Positions 12,949-21,923 of a DNA stretch of 64,000 nucleotides are shown here, piece after piece. Numbering within the stretch: position 1 is the first letter of the stretch; each line of letters opens with the position of its first letter. The stretch comes from Streptomyces sp. BA2 (GTDB taxonomy: Bacteria > Actinomycetota > Actinomycetes > Streptomycetales > Streptomycetaceae), in NCBI RefSeq assembly GCF_009769735.1, contig NZ_WSRO01000002.1:1364001-1428000 (forward strand), written 5' to 3'. Below the pieces are notes generated by a model. That model did not search any database and was not told where the DNA came from. It saw only the letters and a program-made list of their open reading frames with translations. The position numbers and the translations under genes are program-made.

Positions 12949-13769
12949 CTGATGTCCCCGGCGGTGAACTTGCAGTACTTGCCGTCGGGGCCAGTGCCCG
13001 TCTTGGGCGGCTCGGCACCGGTGTTGTTGCCGGTGAACCGGTCGCACGTGGCGATCTTCTTGCCGCTGTCGCCGTGGATGCGGATGTTGCGCAGCGCGGC
13101 CGTGTCACCGTAGTTGGTGTTGATGCCGACGATCGACTTGCCGGGAGCGGTGATGTCGACGTCGTTCACGATGATGTTGCGCTGGTACTGCTTGGAGCAG
13201 TTGCCGCAGGCGCGCACCAGCTTGCCGAAGTCGGAGACCTGGAACTTCGTCACGACCAGCTTGCCCGCGCCGTTGAACTGGAAGACCTTGTCGTCGGCCT
13301 TCCTGGCGCCGCCGCCGTAGACGGTGTAGGTCGAGCCCGCCGAGGTCCCCTTGAAGGTGGCCGCGTCCTCGCCGACGTCCTCCCACCACACGTTCTGCAA
13401 CGTGCAGCTGCCCTGGCAGTGGACGCCGTCCGCGGCCGGGGAGCCGAGGATGACGTTCTTGAGGACCGCGCCGTCCTTCAGCTTGAAGACCGGGTCCTGG
13501 CCCTCGTCCTGGCCGTCGCCGCCCAGCTCGCCGGTGCCGTAGTGGCGCTTGAGACCACCGTCGTAGGTGCCGGACACCTCGATGGTCTTGGACGTCGGCT
13601 TCTCGCCCTTCGCCTGGGGCCAGGCACTCGCCGCCCCCGCGGTCGACATCATGGAGGTGGTGACGAGGGCGGCGCCGGTCATGCCGAGCGCGGCTATGCC
13701 GCCGACGACGGCACGGCGCTTGGTGAGACCTCGGCGATGACGGACGCGCTGGTTCGCTCGTGGGGTCAT
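12939..13769 (-). CDS. Secreted pectate lyase, family PL3 (copy 1)
   Basis: 276 aa with an arginine-rich signal (LTKRRAVVGGIAALGMTGAAL) ending near AGAASA. The PL3 core is clear: KTIEVSGTYDGG, DPVFKLKDGAVLKNVILG, GVHCQGSCTLQNVWWEDV, GEDAATFKG, DDKVFQFNGAGKLVV, SIVGINTNYGDTA. PL3 enzymes cleave polygalacturonate by calcium-dependent beta-elimination to unsaturated oligogalacturonides. Six conserved cysteines suggest disulfides. The ATG overlaps the upstream GH31 stop as ATGA, so it is the third gene of the GH3-GH31-PL3 operon. A close paralogue lies at 53322-54164. Confidence 0.96.
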   Translation of the reverse strand: MTPRANQRVRHRRGLTKRRAVVGGIAALGMTGAALVTTSMMSTAGAASAWPQAKGEKPTSKTIEVSGTYDGGLKRHYGTGELGGDGQDEGQDPVFKLKDGAVLKNVILGSPAADGVHCQGSCTLQNVWWEDVGEDAATFKGTSAGSTYTVYGGGARKADDKVFQFNGAGKLVVTKFQVSDFGKLVRACGNCSKQYQRNIIVNDVDITAPGKSIVGINTNYGDTAALRNIRIHGDSGKKIATCDRFTGNNTGAEPPKTGTGPDGKYCKFTAGDISYK

Positions 13770-16072
13770 GTTCCCGGATCATTCCTTCGGTGGTGGACAG
13801 CTTGCATGTCCTTGTCGCCGCCGCCCGGCGAAGGGTTGCCGCTCGGATCCCACCAATCCGCCACCGTCCGCACCGTGAACGCGCGTGCCGTCCCCTCCGC
13901 GGTGACCCGGACCCCGGTTCCGTGCCGTGCGGCGCGGAAGACGGCAGCGGGCCGGCCCTCCAAATCCGGCACGGTGATCTCCGTGCCGTCCTCGGTGTCC
14001 GGGGTGACCAGGAGGGTGAGGTCCTGGAGCCAGTCGCCGTCGGGGCGCTGGTCGTCGGCGCCGAGCGGAAGCAGCGCGCCGGGGCGGACGTACAGGGGGA
14101 GGCTGTCGAAGCCGTGGGTCTCACGCCGCCAGGCCGGGCCCCGGACGGTGTCGCCGGTCAGGAGATGGGTCCACGTTCCCTCCGGCACGTAGAACTCGAC
14201 GTCCCCCTCGGCGGTGAAGACGGGGGCGACCAGGAGGTCGGGGCCGAGCATGTACTGGCGGTCCAGGGTGCGGCAGGCGGGGTCGTCCGGGAACTCCAGG
14301 AGCATCGGACGCATGACGGGGACGCCCGTGCGATGGGCCTCGACGGCGGCTCCGTACAGGTACGGCATGAGGCGGTGCTTGAGCCGTGTGAACTTCCGGG
14401 CCACCTCGACCGCTTCGTCGCCGAAGGCCCACGGCACGCGGTAGGAGACGTTGCCGTGGAGGCGGCTGTGCGTGGAGAGCAGGCCGAAGGCGAGCCAGCG
14501 TTTGAAGACGGCCGGGTCGGGGGTGCCCTCGAAGCCGCCGATGTCGTGGCTCCAGAAGCCGAAGCCGGAGAGCGAGAGGGAGAGACCGCCGCGCAGCGAC
14601 TCGGCCATCGCGCCGAGCGAGGCGAAGCAGTCGCCGCCCCAGTGCACCGGGAACTGCTGGCCGCCCGCCGTCGCGGAGCGTGCGAAGAGGACCGCCTCCC
14701 CCGGGCCGCGTTCCTTCTCCAGGAGTTCGAAGACGGTGCTGTTGTAGAGCTGCGCGTAGTAGTTGTGCATGCGCGCGGGATCCGATCCGTCGTGCCAGAC
14801 GACGTCGGTGGGGACGCGTTCGCCGAAGTCGGTCTTGAAGCAGTCGACGCCCTGGTCGAGCAGGGTGCGCAGCTGGTCCGCGTACCACTGGCGGGCGGCC
14901 GGGTTCGTGAAGTCCACGAGGGCCATGCCGGGCTGCCAGAGGTCCCACTGCCAGATGTCGCCGTTCGGCCGCCGGACGAGGTAGCCATCGGCGGCGGCCT
15001 CGGCGAAGAGGTCGGACTTCTGCGCGATGTACGGGTTGATCCACACGCTGACCTTCAGGCCGCGTTCGCGGAGCCTTCGCAGCATGCCCTCCGGGTCGGG
15101 GAAGACTTCCGGGTCCCAGCGGAAGTCGGTCCACTGGTACTCGCGCATCCAGAAGCAGTCGAAGTGGAAGACGCCGAGCGGGATGTCGCGCTCGGCCATG
15201 CCCTCGACGAAGGCCGTGACGGTCTCCTCGTCGTAGGGCGTGCAGAAGGACGTCGTCAGCCACAGGCCGAACGACCAGGCGGGCGGCAGCGCGGGGCGGC
15301 CGGTCAGCGCGGTGTAGCGGCGCAGGACGTCCTTGGGCGTGGGGCCGGCAATGACGTAGTACTCGATGGACTGGTCCTCGACGCTGAACTGGACCTGGCC
15401 GACGGACTCGGAGCCGATCTCGTAGGAGACCTTGCCGGGGTGGTTGACGAAGACGCCGTAGCCGCGCGAGGAGAGGTGGAAGGGGATGTTCTTGTAGGCC
15501 TGCTCGCTGCTTGTGCCGCCGTCGGCCTGCCAGATGTCGACGTTCTGGCCGTTCTTGACGTACGGGGTGAAGCGTTCGCCGAGGCCGTAGATGTACTCCC
15601 CTACTCCCAGGGCGAGTTGGCCGATCATGTGGTGGCTGCCGTCGGGCGCGGTGGCGAAACCGGTGCCTCTGCTCTCGACGGCGGTCAGCCGCCGCCCTTC
15701 GGCGTCGAGGAATTCGAGACCCCAGGGTTGGTCGCTGTCCAGGCGTACGGTGAGCGGGCCGCTGGCGAGTTCGGTGACGCTGCCCTCACGCCGGACCTGC
15801 CCCGCTCCTTCGGTGGCGTTCAGGCCGAACTCCGGTCCGTGCGCGGCCTTTCCCGCGTGGTGCGTCGCCCGTACGCCGATCACGCCCTCGGCGGGCGAGA
15901 AGCATTCGACGGTGACGAGCGGCGTGTTGAGGGTGTCGCCGCGTTCGCGGACCCGGTGGACGGCCGCGTAGGCGGTGAACCATCCCTCGCCTTCCCGCAC
16001 GTCGCGCACGTCGGTCGCGTACGAGGCGCGCACCCCATCGCGCATCAGCCAGAAGCCGTCGGTGAACTTCAT
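13766..16072 (-). CDS. Alpha-xylosidase, family GH31 (YicI-like)
   Basis: 768 aa, cytoplasmic (no signal), nearly co-linear with E. coli YicI. The nucleophile is D415 in CFKTDFGERVP (YicI D416) and the acid is D481 in HWGGDCF (YicI D482). Residues that give YicI xyloside rather than glucoside preference are kept: F276, C306-F307 in FHFDCFW, and K413. It should remove alpha-1,6-xylose from imported xyloglucan oligosaccharides. It is coupled by ATGA overlaps to GH3 upstream and PL3 downstream, so one mRNA carries xyloglucan and pectin functions. Confidence 0.95.
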   Translation of the reverse strand: MKFTDGFWLMRDGVRASYATDVRDVREGEGWFTAYAAVHRVRERGDTLNTPLVTVECFSPAEGVIGVRATHHAGKAAHGPEFGLNATEGAGQVRREGSVTELASGPLTVRLDSDQPWGLEFLDAEGRRLTAVESRGTGFATAPDGSHHMIGQLALGVGEYIYGLGERFTPYVKNGQNVDIWQADGGTSSEQAYKNIPFHLSSRGYGVFVNHPGKVSYEIGSESVGQVQFSVEDQSIEYYVIAGPTPKDVLRRYTALTGRPALPPAWSFGLWLTTSFCTPYDEETVTAFVEGMAERDIPLGVFHFDCFWMREYQWTDFRWDPEVFPDPEGMLRRLRERGLKVSVWINPYIAQKSDLFAEAAADGYLVRRPNGDIWQWDLWQPGMALVDFTNPAARQWYADQLRTLLDQGVDCFKTDFGERVPTDVVWHDGSDPARMHNYYAQLYNSTVFELLEKERGPGEAVLFARSATAGGQQFPVHWGGDCFASLGAMAESLRGGLSLSLSGFGFWSHDIGGFEGTPDPAVFKRWLAFGLLSTHSRLHGNVSYRVPWAFGDEAVEVARKFTRLKHRLMPYLYGAAVEAHRTGVPVMRPMLLEFPDDPACRTLDRQYMLGPDLLVAPVFTAEGDVEFYVPEGTWTHLLTGDTVRGPAWRRETHGFDSLPLYVRPGALLPLGADDQRPDGDWLQDLTLLVTPDTEDGTEITVPDLEGRPAAVFRAARHGTGVRVTAEGTARAFTVRTVADWWDPSGNPSPGGGDKDMQAVHHRRNDPGT

Positions 16073-18951
16073 GCGGTCTCCCTCGGCCGGGCGGTGGCAG
16101 TGGCGGTGGCGGTGGCGGTGGCGGTGAAGGTGATCCGGGCGAGGCGCAGGGGGCCCCGCAGCCGCACGCGCAGATCGCGTACTCCGGCGGCGGTGAAGCC
16201 GCAGGTGTGCGAGGCGTAGTCGTACACGCCTCCGGTGGCCGGGACGGTGACGGTGGTTGCGGTGCTGCCCGAGATGAGGTCGACGGCTCCCCCGCCCGCC
16301 ACCTCGACCGAGACGTCACGGACGCCCTCACCGAAGTCACAGGCACGGAAGAGCAGTTCACCCGTACCCCCGTCCCGGGGGCGCACGGCGTCGCCGTGCG
16401 TCCTGGCGCGGTCGGCGATCTCGGTGCCGTCCTGTTCGTCGTAGCCGGCCGCCGCCAGGCCGGCCTCCCGCACCGGCCTGGCGGCGAGCGGGGCGCCCTC
16501 GACGTGGACGGTCCCGGCGAGCCGGATGTCGGCGCTGGAGGCCCCGGCGAGGATCTCGTACGCGCCGGGCAACACGGCCCAGCGGTCCTGCCGCACGTCC
16601 CAGAACCCCAGCTCGGGCAGGGGCAGTTGGAACTCCAGGCGGCAGGAAGCCCCGGCAGCGAGGTGGACGCGGCGGTGCGCGGCGAGCTGCCGGTGCGGCA
16701 GGGCGAGGGCGGTGGCGGCTTCTTCGGGTGCCCGGGTGTAGAGCTGGGCCACCTCGTCCGCCGCGACGGGTCCGGTGTTGGTGACGGTGAACGCGACGCG
16801 GACCAGCTCTCCTTCGCGCGCGGCCGTCAAGTCCTCGTACGCGAAGGAGGAGTAGCCGATGCCGTGCCCGAAGGGGTAGAGCGGGGTGCCGTCGAAGTAG
16901 AGGTAGGTCTGCCGGGAGCCGATGATGTCGTAGTCGAGCAGGTCGGGAAGGTCGGTGTCGGCGGCGTACCAGGTCTGCGGGAGGCGCCCGGCCGGGGAGA
17001 TGTCCCCCGCGACGACCCGGGCGAGCGCTGTGCCCGCGGCCTGTCCGCCGTGTGCGGTCCACAGCAGCGCGGGCAGCTCGGCGTGGGCGTCGGCGACCGC
17101 GTACGGATAGGCGGAGACCAGGGCGAGCGCGGTGCGGGGGTTGGCGGCGCGGGCAGCGCGCCACAGCCTGTCCTGGTGGGGCGGCAGAGCGAGCGTCGTG
17201 CGGTCCTCGGTCTCGCGGCCGTTGATGTGGGGGTCGTTCCCGGCGACGACGATCACGGCGTCGGCCTCGGCGGCGGCACGGGCAACGGCGTCCTCGCCGC
17301 GTTCCAGGAACTCGACGGTGAAGACCTCCGGCTCGTCGGCAACCTTCACGCCGTCGGCGGCGACAGAGACGTACCCACCCGTCCCTGTGTGCTCGATGAG
17401 GTACCCGTCCCCGTGACCGACCAGCGCGAACGTCTCCTGTACGACCCATCCGCCGGGTTGGTCCGCCGACGCGCGCACGAAGCCGTCGTCGGCGACCGAG
17501 AGGTAACGCCCGTCGGGGGCACGCAGCGTCCATGTGCCGCCTCCCCAGTCGACGAGGGCGAACTCGGTCGGCTCGGGGCCGCAGGTCAGGGGCGGCAGAT
17601 CCGTACGGCCTGCGAGCAGCGCCGGGTCCAGGGCTGTCTCGGCGCTCCCGGACCGGCCGCCGTCCTCCTCGGAGTGCGGCACGCGGAGCCATCCGGCCGC
17701 GCACTTCAGGCGCACCCGGTCGGCGCCTTCGGTGAAGGTGACGCGGTCGGCGCCGAACCGCTCGCGCAGTCCGTCGAGGGGGGTGCTGCGGTGGATCGGG
17801 GTGCCGCTGTACCAGTCGGTCTTGCACTCGTCGGCGAGGAGTCCGACGACCGCGATCCGGGTGCCTTCGGGCAGCGGGAGCAGACCGTGGTTCTTGAGCA
17901 GGACGATGGCCTGCTCGGCGGCCTCCTGGGCGAGCGCGCGGTGTTCGGGGGTGTCGAAGGCGTGCGAGGCCGGGTCCGCGTACGGCCCCTGCCCGGGGTC
18001 GAACTCGCCGAGCCGGAAGCGGACGGACAGGTGACGGCGTGCCGCCGTGTCGATGTCCTGCCCCGTCAACAGGCCCTGTTCCACGGCTCGTTGGATGCGC
18101 CCGGTGATGACCGAAGCGTCAGTGCCGTGGTCGGTGAAGCTGTCGACGCCCGCGGCGAGTGCCGCCGCGGTGGCCTCCTCGTGGGTGTCGAAGTACTTCT
18201 CGGAGTCCACGAGGTTGCTGGGCGCGCCCGCGTCGGAGCAGACGAGCAGCTCCTGTTCCGTCCAGGTGCGCAGGTGCTCGCGCAGGTAGGGCGAGAGGTG
18301 GTTGGGGCGGCCGTTGACCAGGTTGTACGCGGGCATCACCCCGGCCACGGCGCCCGCCTCGACGGCGGCGCGGAAGGCCCGCAGGTCGTACTCGTGCAGG
18401 ACACGCGGGCGCACGGAGGCGGACGACGTGTCCCTGCGCGTCTCGTTGTTGTGGGCCAGCCAGTGCTTGAGCACGGGGGCGGTGCGCCAGTGGTCCGGGT
18501 GGTCGCCGCGCAGGCCCCGGGTGTAGGCGACGGCGATCGCGGAGGTGAGCCGGGGGTCCTCCGAGTAGCCCTCCTCGTTCCTGCCCCACAGCGGGTGGCG
18601 CAGGAGGTTCACCGTGGGCGCCCAGAGGTTGAGGCCGACGCGGTCGTCCCGCGCGCGCATGGCCCGCGCCTCGGTGGCGACGGCCTCGCCGACGCGGCGG
18701 ACGAGTACGTCGTTCCAGGTGGCACCGAGTCCGACCGCCTGTGGGAAGACGGTGGCGGGCCCCATCCAGGCGACGCCGTGCAGGGCCTCCTGTCCGGTGC
18801 GGAACGGAGCGATGCCGAGCCGTTCGACGGCGGGCGCGAACTGGTGCAGGAGCGCGATGCGTTCGCCGCCGGTCAGCCGGGACAGCAGGTCGTCCACGCG
18901 CTGGTCCAGGGGCAGTTCGGGGTCACGGAAAGGCGGCGGGCTTGCGGTCAC
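16069..18951 (-). CDS. Beta-glucosidase/xylosidase-type GH3 with fascin-like beta-trefoil insert
   Basis: 960 aa from GTG 18951, with AAGGGGA nine bases upstream. The GH3 N-terminal barrel carries the nucleophile D240 in LVCSDAGAP and the substrate-binding LKHWLAHNNE. The C-terminal alpha/beta domain holds AIVLLKNHGLLPL and VIVVAGNDPHINGRETEDR. An insert at about residues 440-560 (DGRYLSVADDGFVRAS, GGYVSVAADGVKVAD) looks like a fascin-type beta-trefoil, perhaps sugar-binding. A fibronectin-III-like region follows (VRVAFTVTNTGPVAADEVAQLY). It has no signal, so it probably acts on imported oligosaccharides. The far C-terminus ends in a Thr-Ala repeat tail. First gene of the GH3-GH31-PL3 operon. 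Confidence 0.93.
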   Translation of the reverse strand: MTASPPPFRDPELPLDQRVDDLLSRLTGGERIALLHQFAPAVERLGIAPFRTGQEALHGVAWMGPATVFPQAVGLGATWNDVLVRRVGEAVATEARAMRARDDRVGLNLWAPTVNLLRHPLWGRNEEGYSEDPRLTSAIAVAYTRGLRGDHPDHWRTAPVLKHWLAHNNETRRDTSSASVRPRVLHEYDLRAFRAAVEAGAVAGVMPAYNLVNGRPNHLSPYLREHLRTWTEQELLVCSDAGAPSNLVDSEKYFDTHEEATAAALAAGVDSFTDHGTDASVITGRIQRAVEQGLLTGQDIDTAARRHLSVRFRLGEFDPGQGPYADPASHAFDTPEHRALAQEAAEQAIVLLKNHGLLPLPEGTRIAVVGLLADECKTDWYSGTPIHRSTPLDGLRERFGADRVTFTEGADRVRLKCAAGWLRVPHSEEDGGRSGSAETALDPALLAGRTDLPPLTCGPEPTEFALVDWGGGTWTLRAPDGRYLSVADDGFVRASADQPGGWVVQETFALVGHGDGYLIEHTGTGGYVSVAADGVKVADEPEVFTVEFLERGEDAVARAAAEADAVIVVAGNDPHINGRETEDRTTLALPPHQDRLWRAARAANPRTALALVSAYPYAVADAHAELPALLWTAHGGQAAGTALARVVAGDISPAGRLPQTWYAADTDLPDLLDYDIIGSRQTYLYFDGTPLYPFGHGIGYSSFAYEDLTAAREGELVRVAFTVTNTGPVAADEVAQLYTRAPEEAATALALPHRQLAAHRRVHLAAGASCRLEFQLPLPELGFWDVRQDRWAVLPGAYEILAGASSADIRLAGTVHVEGAPLAARPVREAGLAAAGYDEQDGTEIADRARTHGDAVRPRDGGTGELLFRACDFGEGVRDVSVEVAGGGAVDLISGSTATTVTVPATGGVYDYASHTCGFTAAGVRDLRVRLRGPLRLARITFTATATATATATARPRETA
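16090..16125. repeat. Six-unit hexanucleotide tandem repeat (GGCGGT)
   Basis: One GGCGGT, one GGCAGT and four more GGCGGT units run in tandem inside the 3' end of the GH3 gene, in frame, encoding an alternating Thr-Ala tail. Unit number could vary by slippage without a frameshift. Confidence 0.8.
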
Positions 18952-19042
18952 GTGCGGATCCCCTTGGCGAGCGGTGGGCACGGTGGAAGTGACTCGTGGT
19001 CGTTCTTCTTGTCGTTCTGCTTGTCGCGCTTCTTGCCATTCT

Positions 19043-19056
19043 TCGAAGCGCTTCGA
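19043..19056. promoter_or_regulatory. LacI-type operator TCGAAGCGCTTCGA (GH3 operon side)
   Basis: A perfect 14-bp palindrome at the predicted transcription start of the minus-strand GH3 operon. Identical copies are at 19146, 32486 and 62237. Confidence 0.75.
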
Positions 19057-19084
19057 TGCTCTGTGCAGCTCAAGCCGATGTCAA
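19056..19084 (-). promoter_or_regulatory. Promoter of the GH3-GH31-PL3 operon
   Basis: On the minus strand TTGACA (19079-19084) and GAGCAT (19056-19061) are separated by 17 bases. The -35 is consensus and the -10 weak. The operator at 19043-19056 follows directly. Confidence 0.45.
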
Positions 19085-19106
19085 GGCGGCAGTCGTGCAG
19101 CACCTC

Positions 19107-19135
19107 TTGTTACGACCCAAGCCTTCACTTAACCT
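19107..19135 (+). promoter_or_regulatory. Promoter of the CUT1/GH42/GH12 operon
   Basis: TTGTTA (19107-19112), 17 bases, TAACCT (19130-19135). The predicted start near 19142 is followed at once by the operator at 19146-19159, suiting repression. Confidence 0.5.
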
Positions 19136-19145
19136 CGCAGCAATA

Positions 19146-19159
19146 TCGAAGCGCTTCGA
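19146..19159. promoter_or_regulatory. LacI-type operator TCGAAGCGCTTCGA (importer side)
   Basis: Perfect palindrome 103 bases centre to centre from 19043-19056. The pair flanks back-to-back promoters and could also support DNA looping. Confidence 0.75.
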
Positions 19160-19216
19160 AAGCCGACCGGCGGTGACCGCCGTGTGTCCGGGCACGCGCC
19201 ACGAAGGGTTGACGCA

Positions 19217-20902
19217 ATGACGCCGAACTCCCCCTCCAGCAGCTCTCATTCGAGCCGGAGATCCTTCCTCGCCTCCTCAGGTCTCGCCGCGATCGCCGTG
19301 GCCGGCGGGGCCCCACTGCTCGCGGCCTGCGGGGGCAGCGGGTCGAAGAACGAGGGCACCACGACGGGGAAGAAGCTCAAGGACCTGCTCCCCGCGTACA
19401 CCGCGTCGGAGCTCGCGAGCCCGGACATCCCCGCCAAGAACGGCTCGGCGGCGGGGTTCACCAAGGCCCTGCCCGCGTCACAGCTGAAGGTGTCGGTGCC
19501 TCAGAAGCTCGGCAGGGGAGGCGAGTTCACCGTCATGGCGCCGATCTGGGGGAACGTCCCCAAGCAGGGCAATCCCTACTGGACGGCGATGGACAAGGCG
19601 GCCGGTGTCCGGGTCAAGTGGCAGAACCAGCAGGGCGACACGTACGGCCAGAAGCTGGGGGCGGTCCTCGCGTCCAGCGGTGTCCCGGACGCCGTGGTCG
19701 TGCCCGGCTGGGAGCTGACCGGCAAGATACCGAGCGCCATCGCCAACAAGTTCGCCGACCTGGGCCCCTACTTGAGCGGCGACAAGATCAAGGAGTACCC
19801 GAACCTCGCCGCGATCCCGACCGGCGCCTGGCAGCGCTCCATCTTCGGCGGCAAGCTGCGCGGCCTGCCGATGCCCTCCGCCACCACCCCGAACATCGCG
19901 CCGTTCTACCGCACCGACCTCTTCGAGAAGGAAGGACTCGAAGCGCCCACCAGCGCCCAGGAGTTCTTCGACCTGTGCAAGCAGCTCAACGCCCCCAAGA
20001 GCAAGGTGTGGGCGTGCGGCGACATGAGCTGGGCGGCCTGGAGCATCTTCGGCGTACTGCCGGAGAAGCCGTACTACTGGAAGCTCGTGGACGGCAAGCT
20101 CGTCAACCGCTACGAGACCGACGAGTACCTCGAAGCCCTGGAGTGGTCGCGGGGGCTCTACTCGGCGGGCTTCGTCCACCCCGACGCGAAGGCCGAGACC
20201 GGCAGCATCGGCGACCTGTGCGCGGCGGGCAAGGTCTGGATGTACTGCCAGGACCTGTCCGACTGGTACGGCAAGGCGGCCGTGCAGCGTGTGGACAACA
20301 AGAAGTTCCGCATGGAGGCGTTCGACTACTTCGCCCCCGACGGCGGCGCACCCACCCTCTACGCACGTCCGCCCGCCGACATCTGGACGTTCATCAGCGA
20401 GAAGGCCGACGAGAAGACCGTCCGCGACATCCTCGCTCTCGCCAACTACACGGCGGCTCCTTACGGTTCGAAGGAGCAACGCCTTCGCATGTACGGCGTC
20501 GAGGGTGTCCACCACACCTTCAAGGACGGCGTCCTCACCAAGAACGGCAAGGGCAACAACGAGGTCTTCTCGACGTACGAGTACCTCGCGTCGCCCGCGC
20601 CCTTCGTCGCCTACCCCGACCTGCCGGACGTCACCGAGGGCATGGTCGAGTGGCAGCAGCGCCAGGGAGCGCACACCAAGAAGCCGCTCTTCCACGGCAT
20701 GATGATCATCGAGCCGACCCGGTACACCGAACTGAACGCCGAGTTCGAGGACCTGGAGAAGGACATCGTGCGCGGTCGCAAGAAGGTCGGCGACATGCGG
20801 CAGGCGGCAGCGGACTGGAAGTCGGGCGGCGGCGACAAGCTGCGCGACTGGTACAAGAAGCTGCTCGACGAGACCGGGGCGACCGGCGACGCGGCGTCCT
20901 GA
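19217..20902 (+). CDS. CUT1 ABC transporter, large substrate-binding lipoprotein (LplA/YtcQ-like)
   Basis: 561 aa from ATG 19217, with GAAGGG upstream. A Tat-type lipoprotein signal (SSRRSFLASSGLAAIA) ends at Cys38 in LLAAC. The mature protein is a long family-1 binding fold (PIWGNVPKQGNPYWTAMD, LGAVLASSGVPDAVVVPGW, FYRTDLFEKEGLEAPTSAQEFFD). Length and the following pair of permeases match the Bacillus LplABC and YtcQ-YteP-YtcP systems, the latter for rhamnogalacturonan fragments. Neighbouring GH42 and GH12 point equally to xyloglucan oligosaccharides, so the ligand is open. No ATPase gene accompanies it. Confidence 0.93.
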   Translation: MTPNSPSSSSHSSRRSFLASSGLAAIAVAGGAPLLAACGGSGSKNEGTTTGKKLKDLLPAYTASELASPDIPAKNGSAAGFTKALPASQLKVSVPQKLGRGGEFTVMAPIWGNVPKQGNPYWTAMDKAAGVRVKWQNQQGDTYGQKLGAVLASSGVPDAVVVPGWELTGKIPSAIANKFADLGPYLSGDKIKEYPNLAAIPTGAWQRSIFGGKLRGLPMPSATTPNIAPFYRTDLFEKEGLEAPTSAQEFFDLCKQLNAPKSKVWACGDMSWAAWSIFGVLPEKPYYWKLVDGKLVNRYETDEYLEALEWSRGLYSAGFVHPDAKAETGSIGDLCAAGKVWMYCQDLSDWYGKAAVQRVDNKKFRMEAFDYFAPDGGAPTLYARPPADIWTFISEKADEKTVRDILALANYTAAPYGSKEQRLRMYGVEGVHHTFKDGVLTKNGKGNNEVFSTYEYLASPAPFVAYPDLPDVTEGMVEWQQRQGAHTKKPLFHGMMIIEPTRYTELNAEFEDLEKDIVRGRKKVGDMRQAAADWKSGGGDKLRDWYKKLLDETGATGDAAS

Positions 20903-20903
20903 C

Positions 20904-21923
20904 GTGGCCCAGAGTACGACTCACACGCGCGACACCCCCGAGCGGGCGCCCACCGAGCCCGTCGAAGCCGCGCCCCCCGCGAAGAAGGCACCGGCCCGCG
21001 TCCCGCTGCGCCACCGGCTGCGCCGCGACCGCGTACTGCTCCTCATGGTGCTGCCCGCGCTGCTGCTCCTGCTCGTCTTCAACTACGTGCCCCTGATCGG
21101 CAATGTCGTCGCCTTCCAGGACTACGACCCCTACATCGCCGACAACGCGTTCCAGGCGATGGCGCAGAGCCCCTGGATCGGCTTCGAGCACTTCCGGCAC
21201 ATGGTGGAGGACCGGCTGTTCTGGCAGGCGGTCAGGAACACCCTCGCGATCTTCGCGATCCAGCTCACGTTGTTCTTCCCGCTGCCCATCGCGCTCGCGC
21301 TGTTCATCAACAGCTTCGTGCGGCCGCGGGTGCGGGCGGTCGCCCAGGCGATCCTCTATCTGCCGCACTTCTTCTCCTGGGTCCTCGTCATCACGGTCTT
21401 CCAGCAGATGTTCGGCGGGGCGGGACTCGTCGCGCAGGTGCTGCGGGACCACGGGCACGAGGGCTTCGACCTGATGACCGACCCGGGCCTGTTCAAGTTC
21501 CTCGTCACCTTCGAGATGGTGTGGAAGGACGCGGGCTGGGGCGTCATCGTCTTCCTCGCCGCACTCGCCGCCGTCAGCCCGGATCTCTACGAGGCATCGG
21601 CGATGGACGGCGCGAACCGCTGGCGGCGCATGTGGCACATCCAGCTGCCGGCGCTGCGCCCGGTGGTGGCGCTGCTCCTGGTGCTCCAGGTCGGCAACGC
21701 GCTCACGGTCGGCTTCGAGCAGATCCTGCTCCAGCGCACCGCCGTGGGCCCCACGGCCTCCGAGGTCCTTGACACCTATGTGTGGAACACCGGCCTGGAC
21801 AACGGGAACTTCGGCTACGGCGCCGCCATCGGCATCGTCAAGGGCGTCTTCGGCCTCCTGATGGTGCTCGGCGCCAACAAGGCCGCCCACCTCATGGGCG
21901 AGCAGGGGGTGTACAAGCGATGA
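20904..21923 (+). CDS. CUT1 ABC transporter permease (LplB/YteP-like)
   Basis: 339 aa from GTG 20904, directly after the binding-protein stop. A charged N-terminal tail precedes six membrane segments (VLLLMVLPALLLLLVFNYVP first). The permease EAA loop is YEASAMDGANRWRRMWHIQLPAL at about residues 228-250 (quoted only to place it). It pairs with the next permease, whose ATG overlaps its stop. It needs a shared MsiK-like ATPase encoded elsewhere. Confidence 0.95.
   Translation: MAQSTTHTRDTPERAPTEPVEAAPPAKKAPARVPLRHRLRRDRVLLLMVLPALLLLLVFNYVPLIGNVVAFQDYDPYIADNAFQAMAQSPWIGFEHFRHMVEDRLFWQAVRNTLAIFAIQLTLFFPLPIALALFINSFVRPRVRAVAQAILYLPHFFSWVLVITVFQQMFGGAGLVAQVLRDHGHEGFDLMTDPGLFKFLVTFEMVWKDAGWGVIVFLAALAAVSPDLYEASAMDGANRWRRMWHIQLPALRPVVALLLVLQVGNALTVGFEQILLQRTAVGPTASEVLDTYVWNTGLDNGNFGYGAAIGIVKGVFGLLMVLGANKAAHLMGEQGVYKR

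Noticed and set aside
13760..16219. 819-codon plus-strand frame opposite GH31
   Set aside because: GH31 on the minus strand matches YicI residue by residue; the plus frame is a shadow.
16207..19176. 989-codon plus-strand frame opposite the GH3 gene
   Set aside because: The minus strand holds catalytic GH3 motifs and a coupled operon; the plus frame has no recognisable motif.
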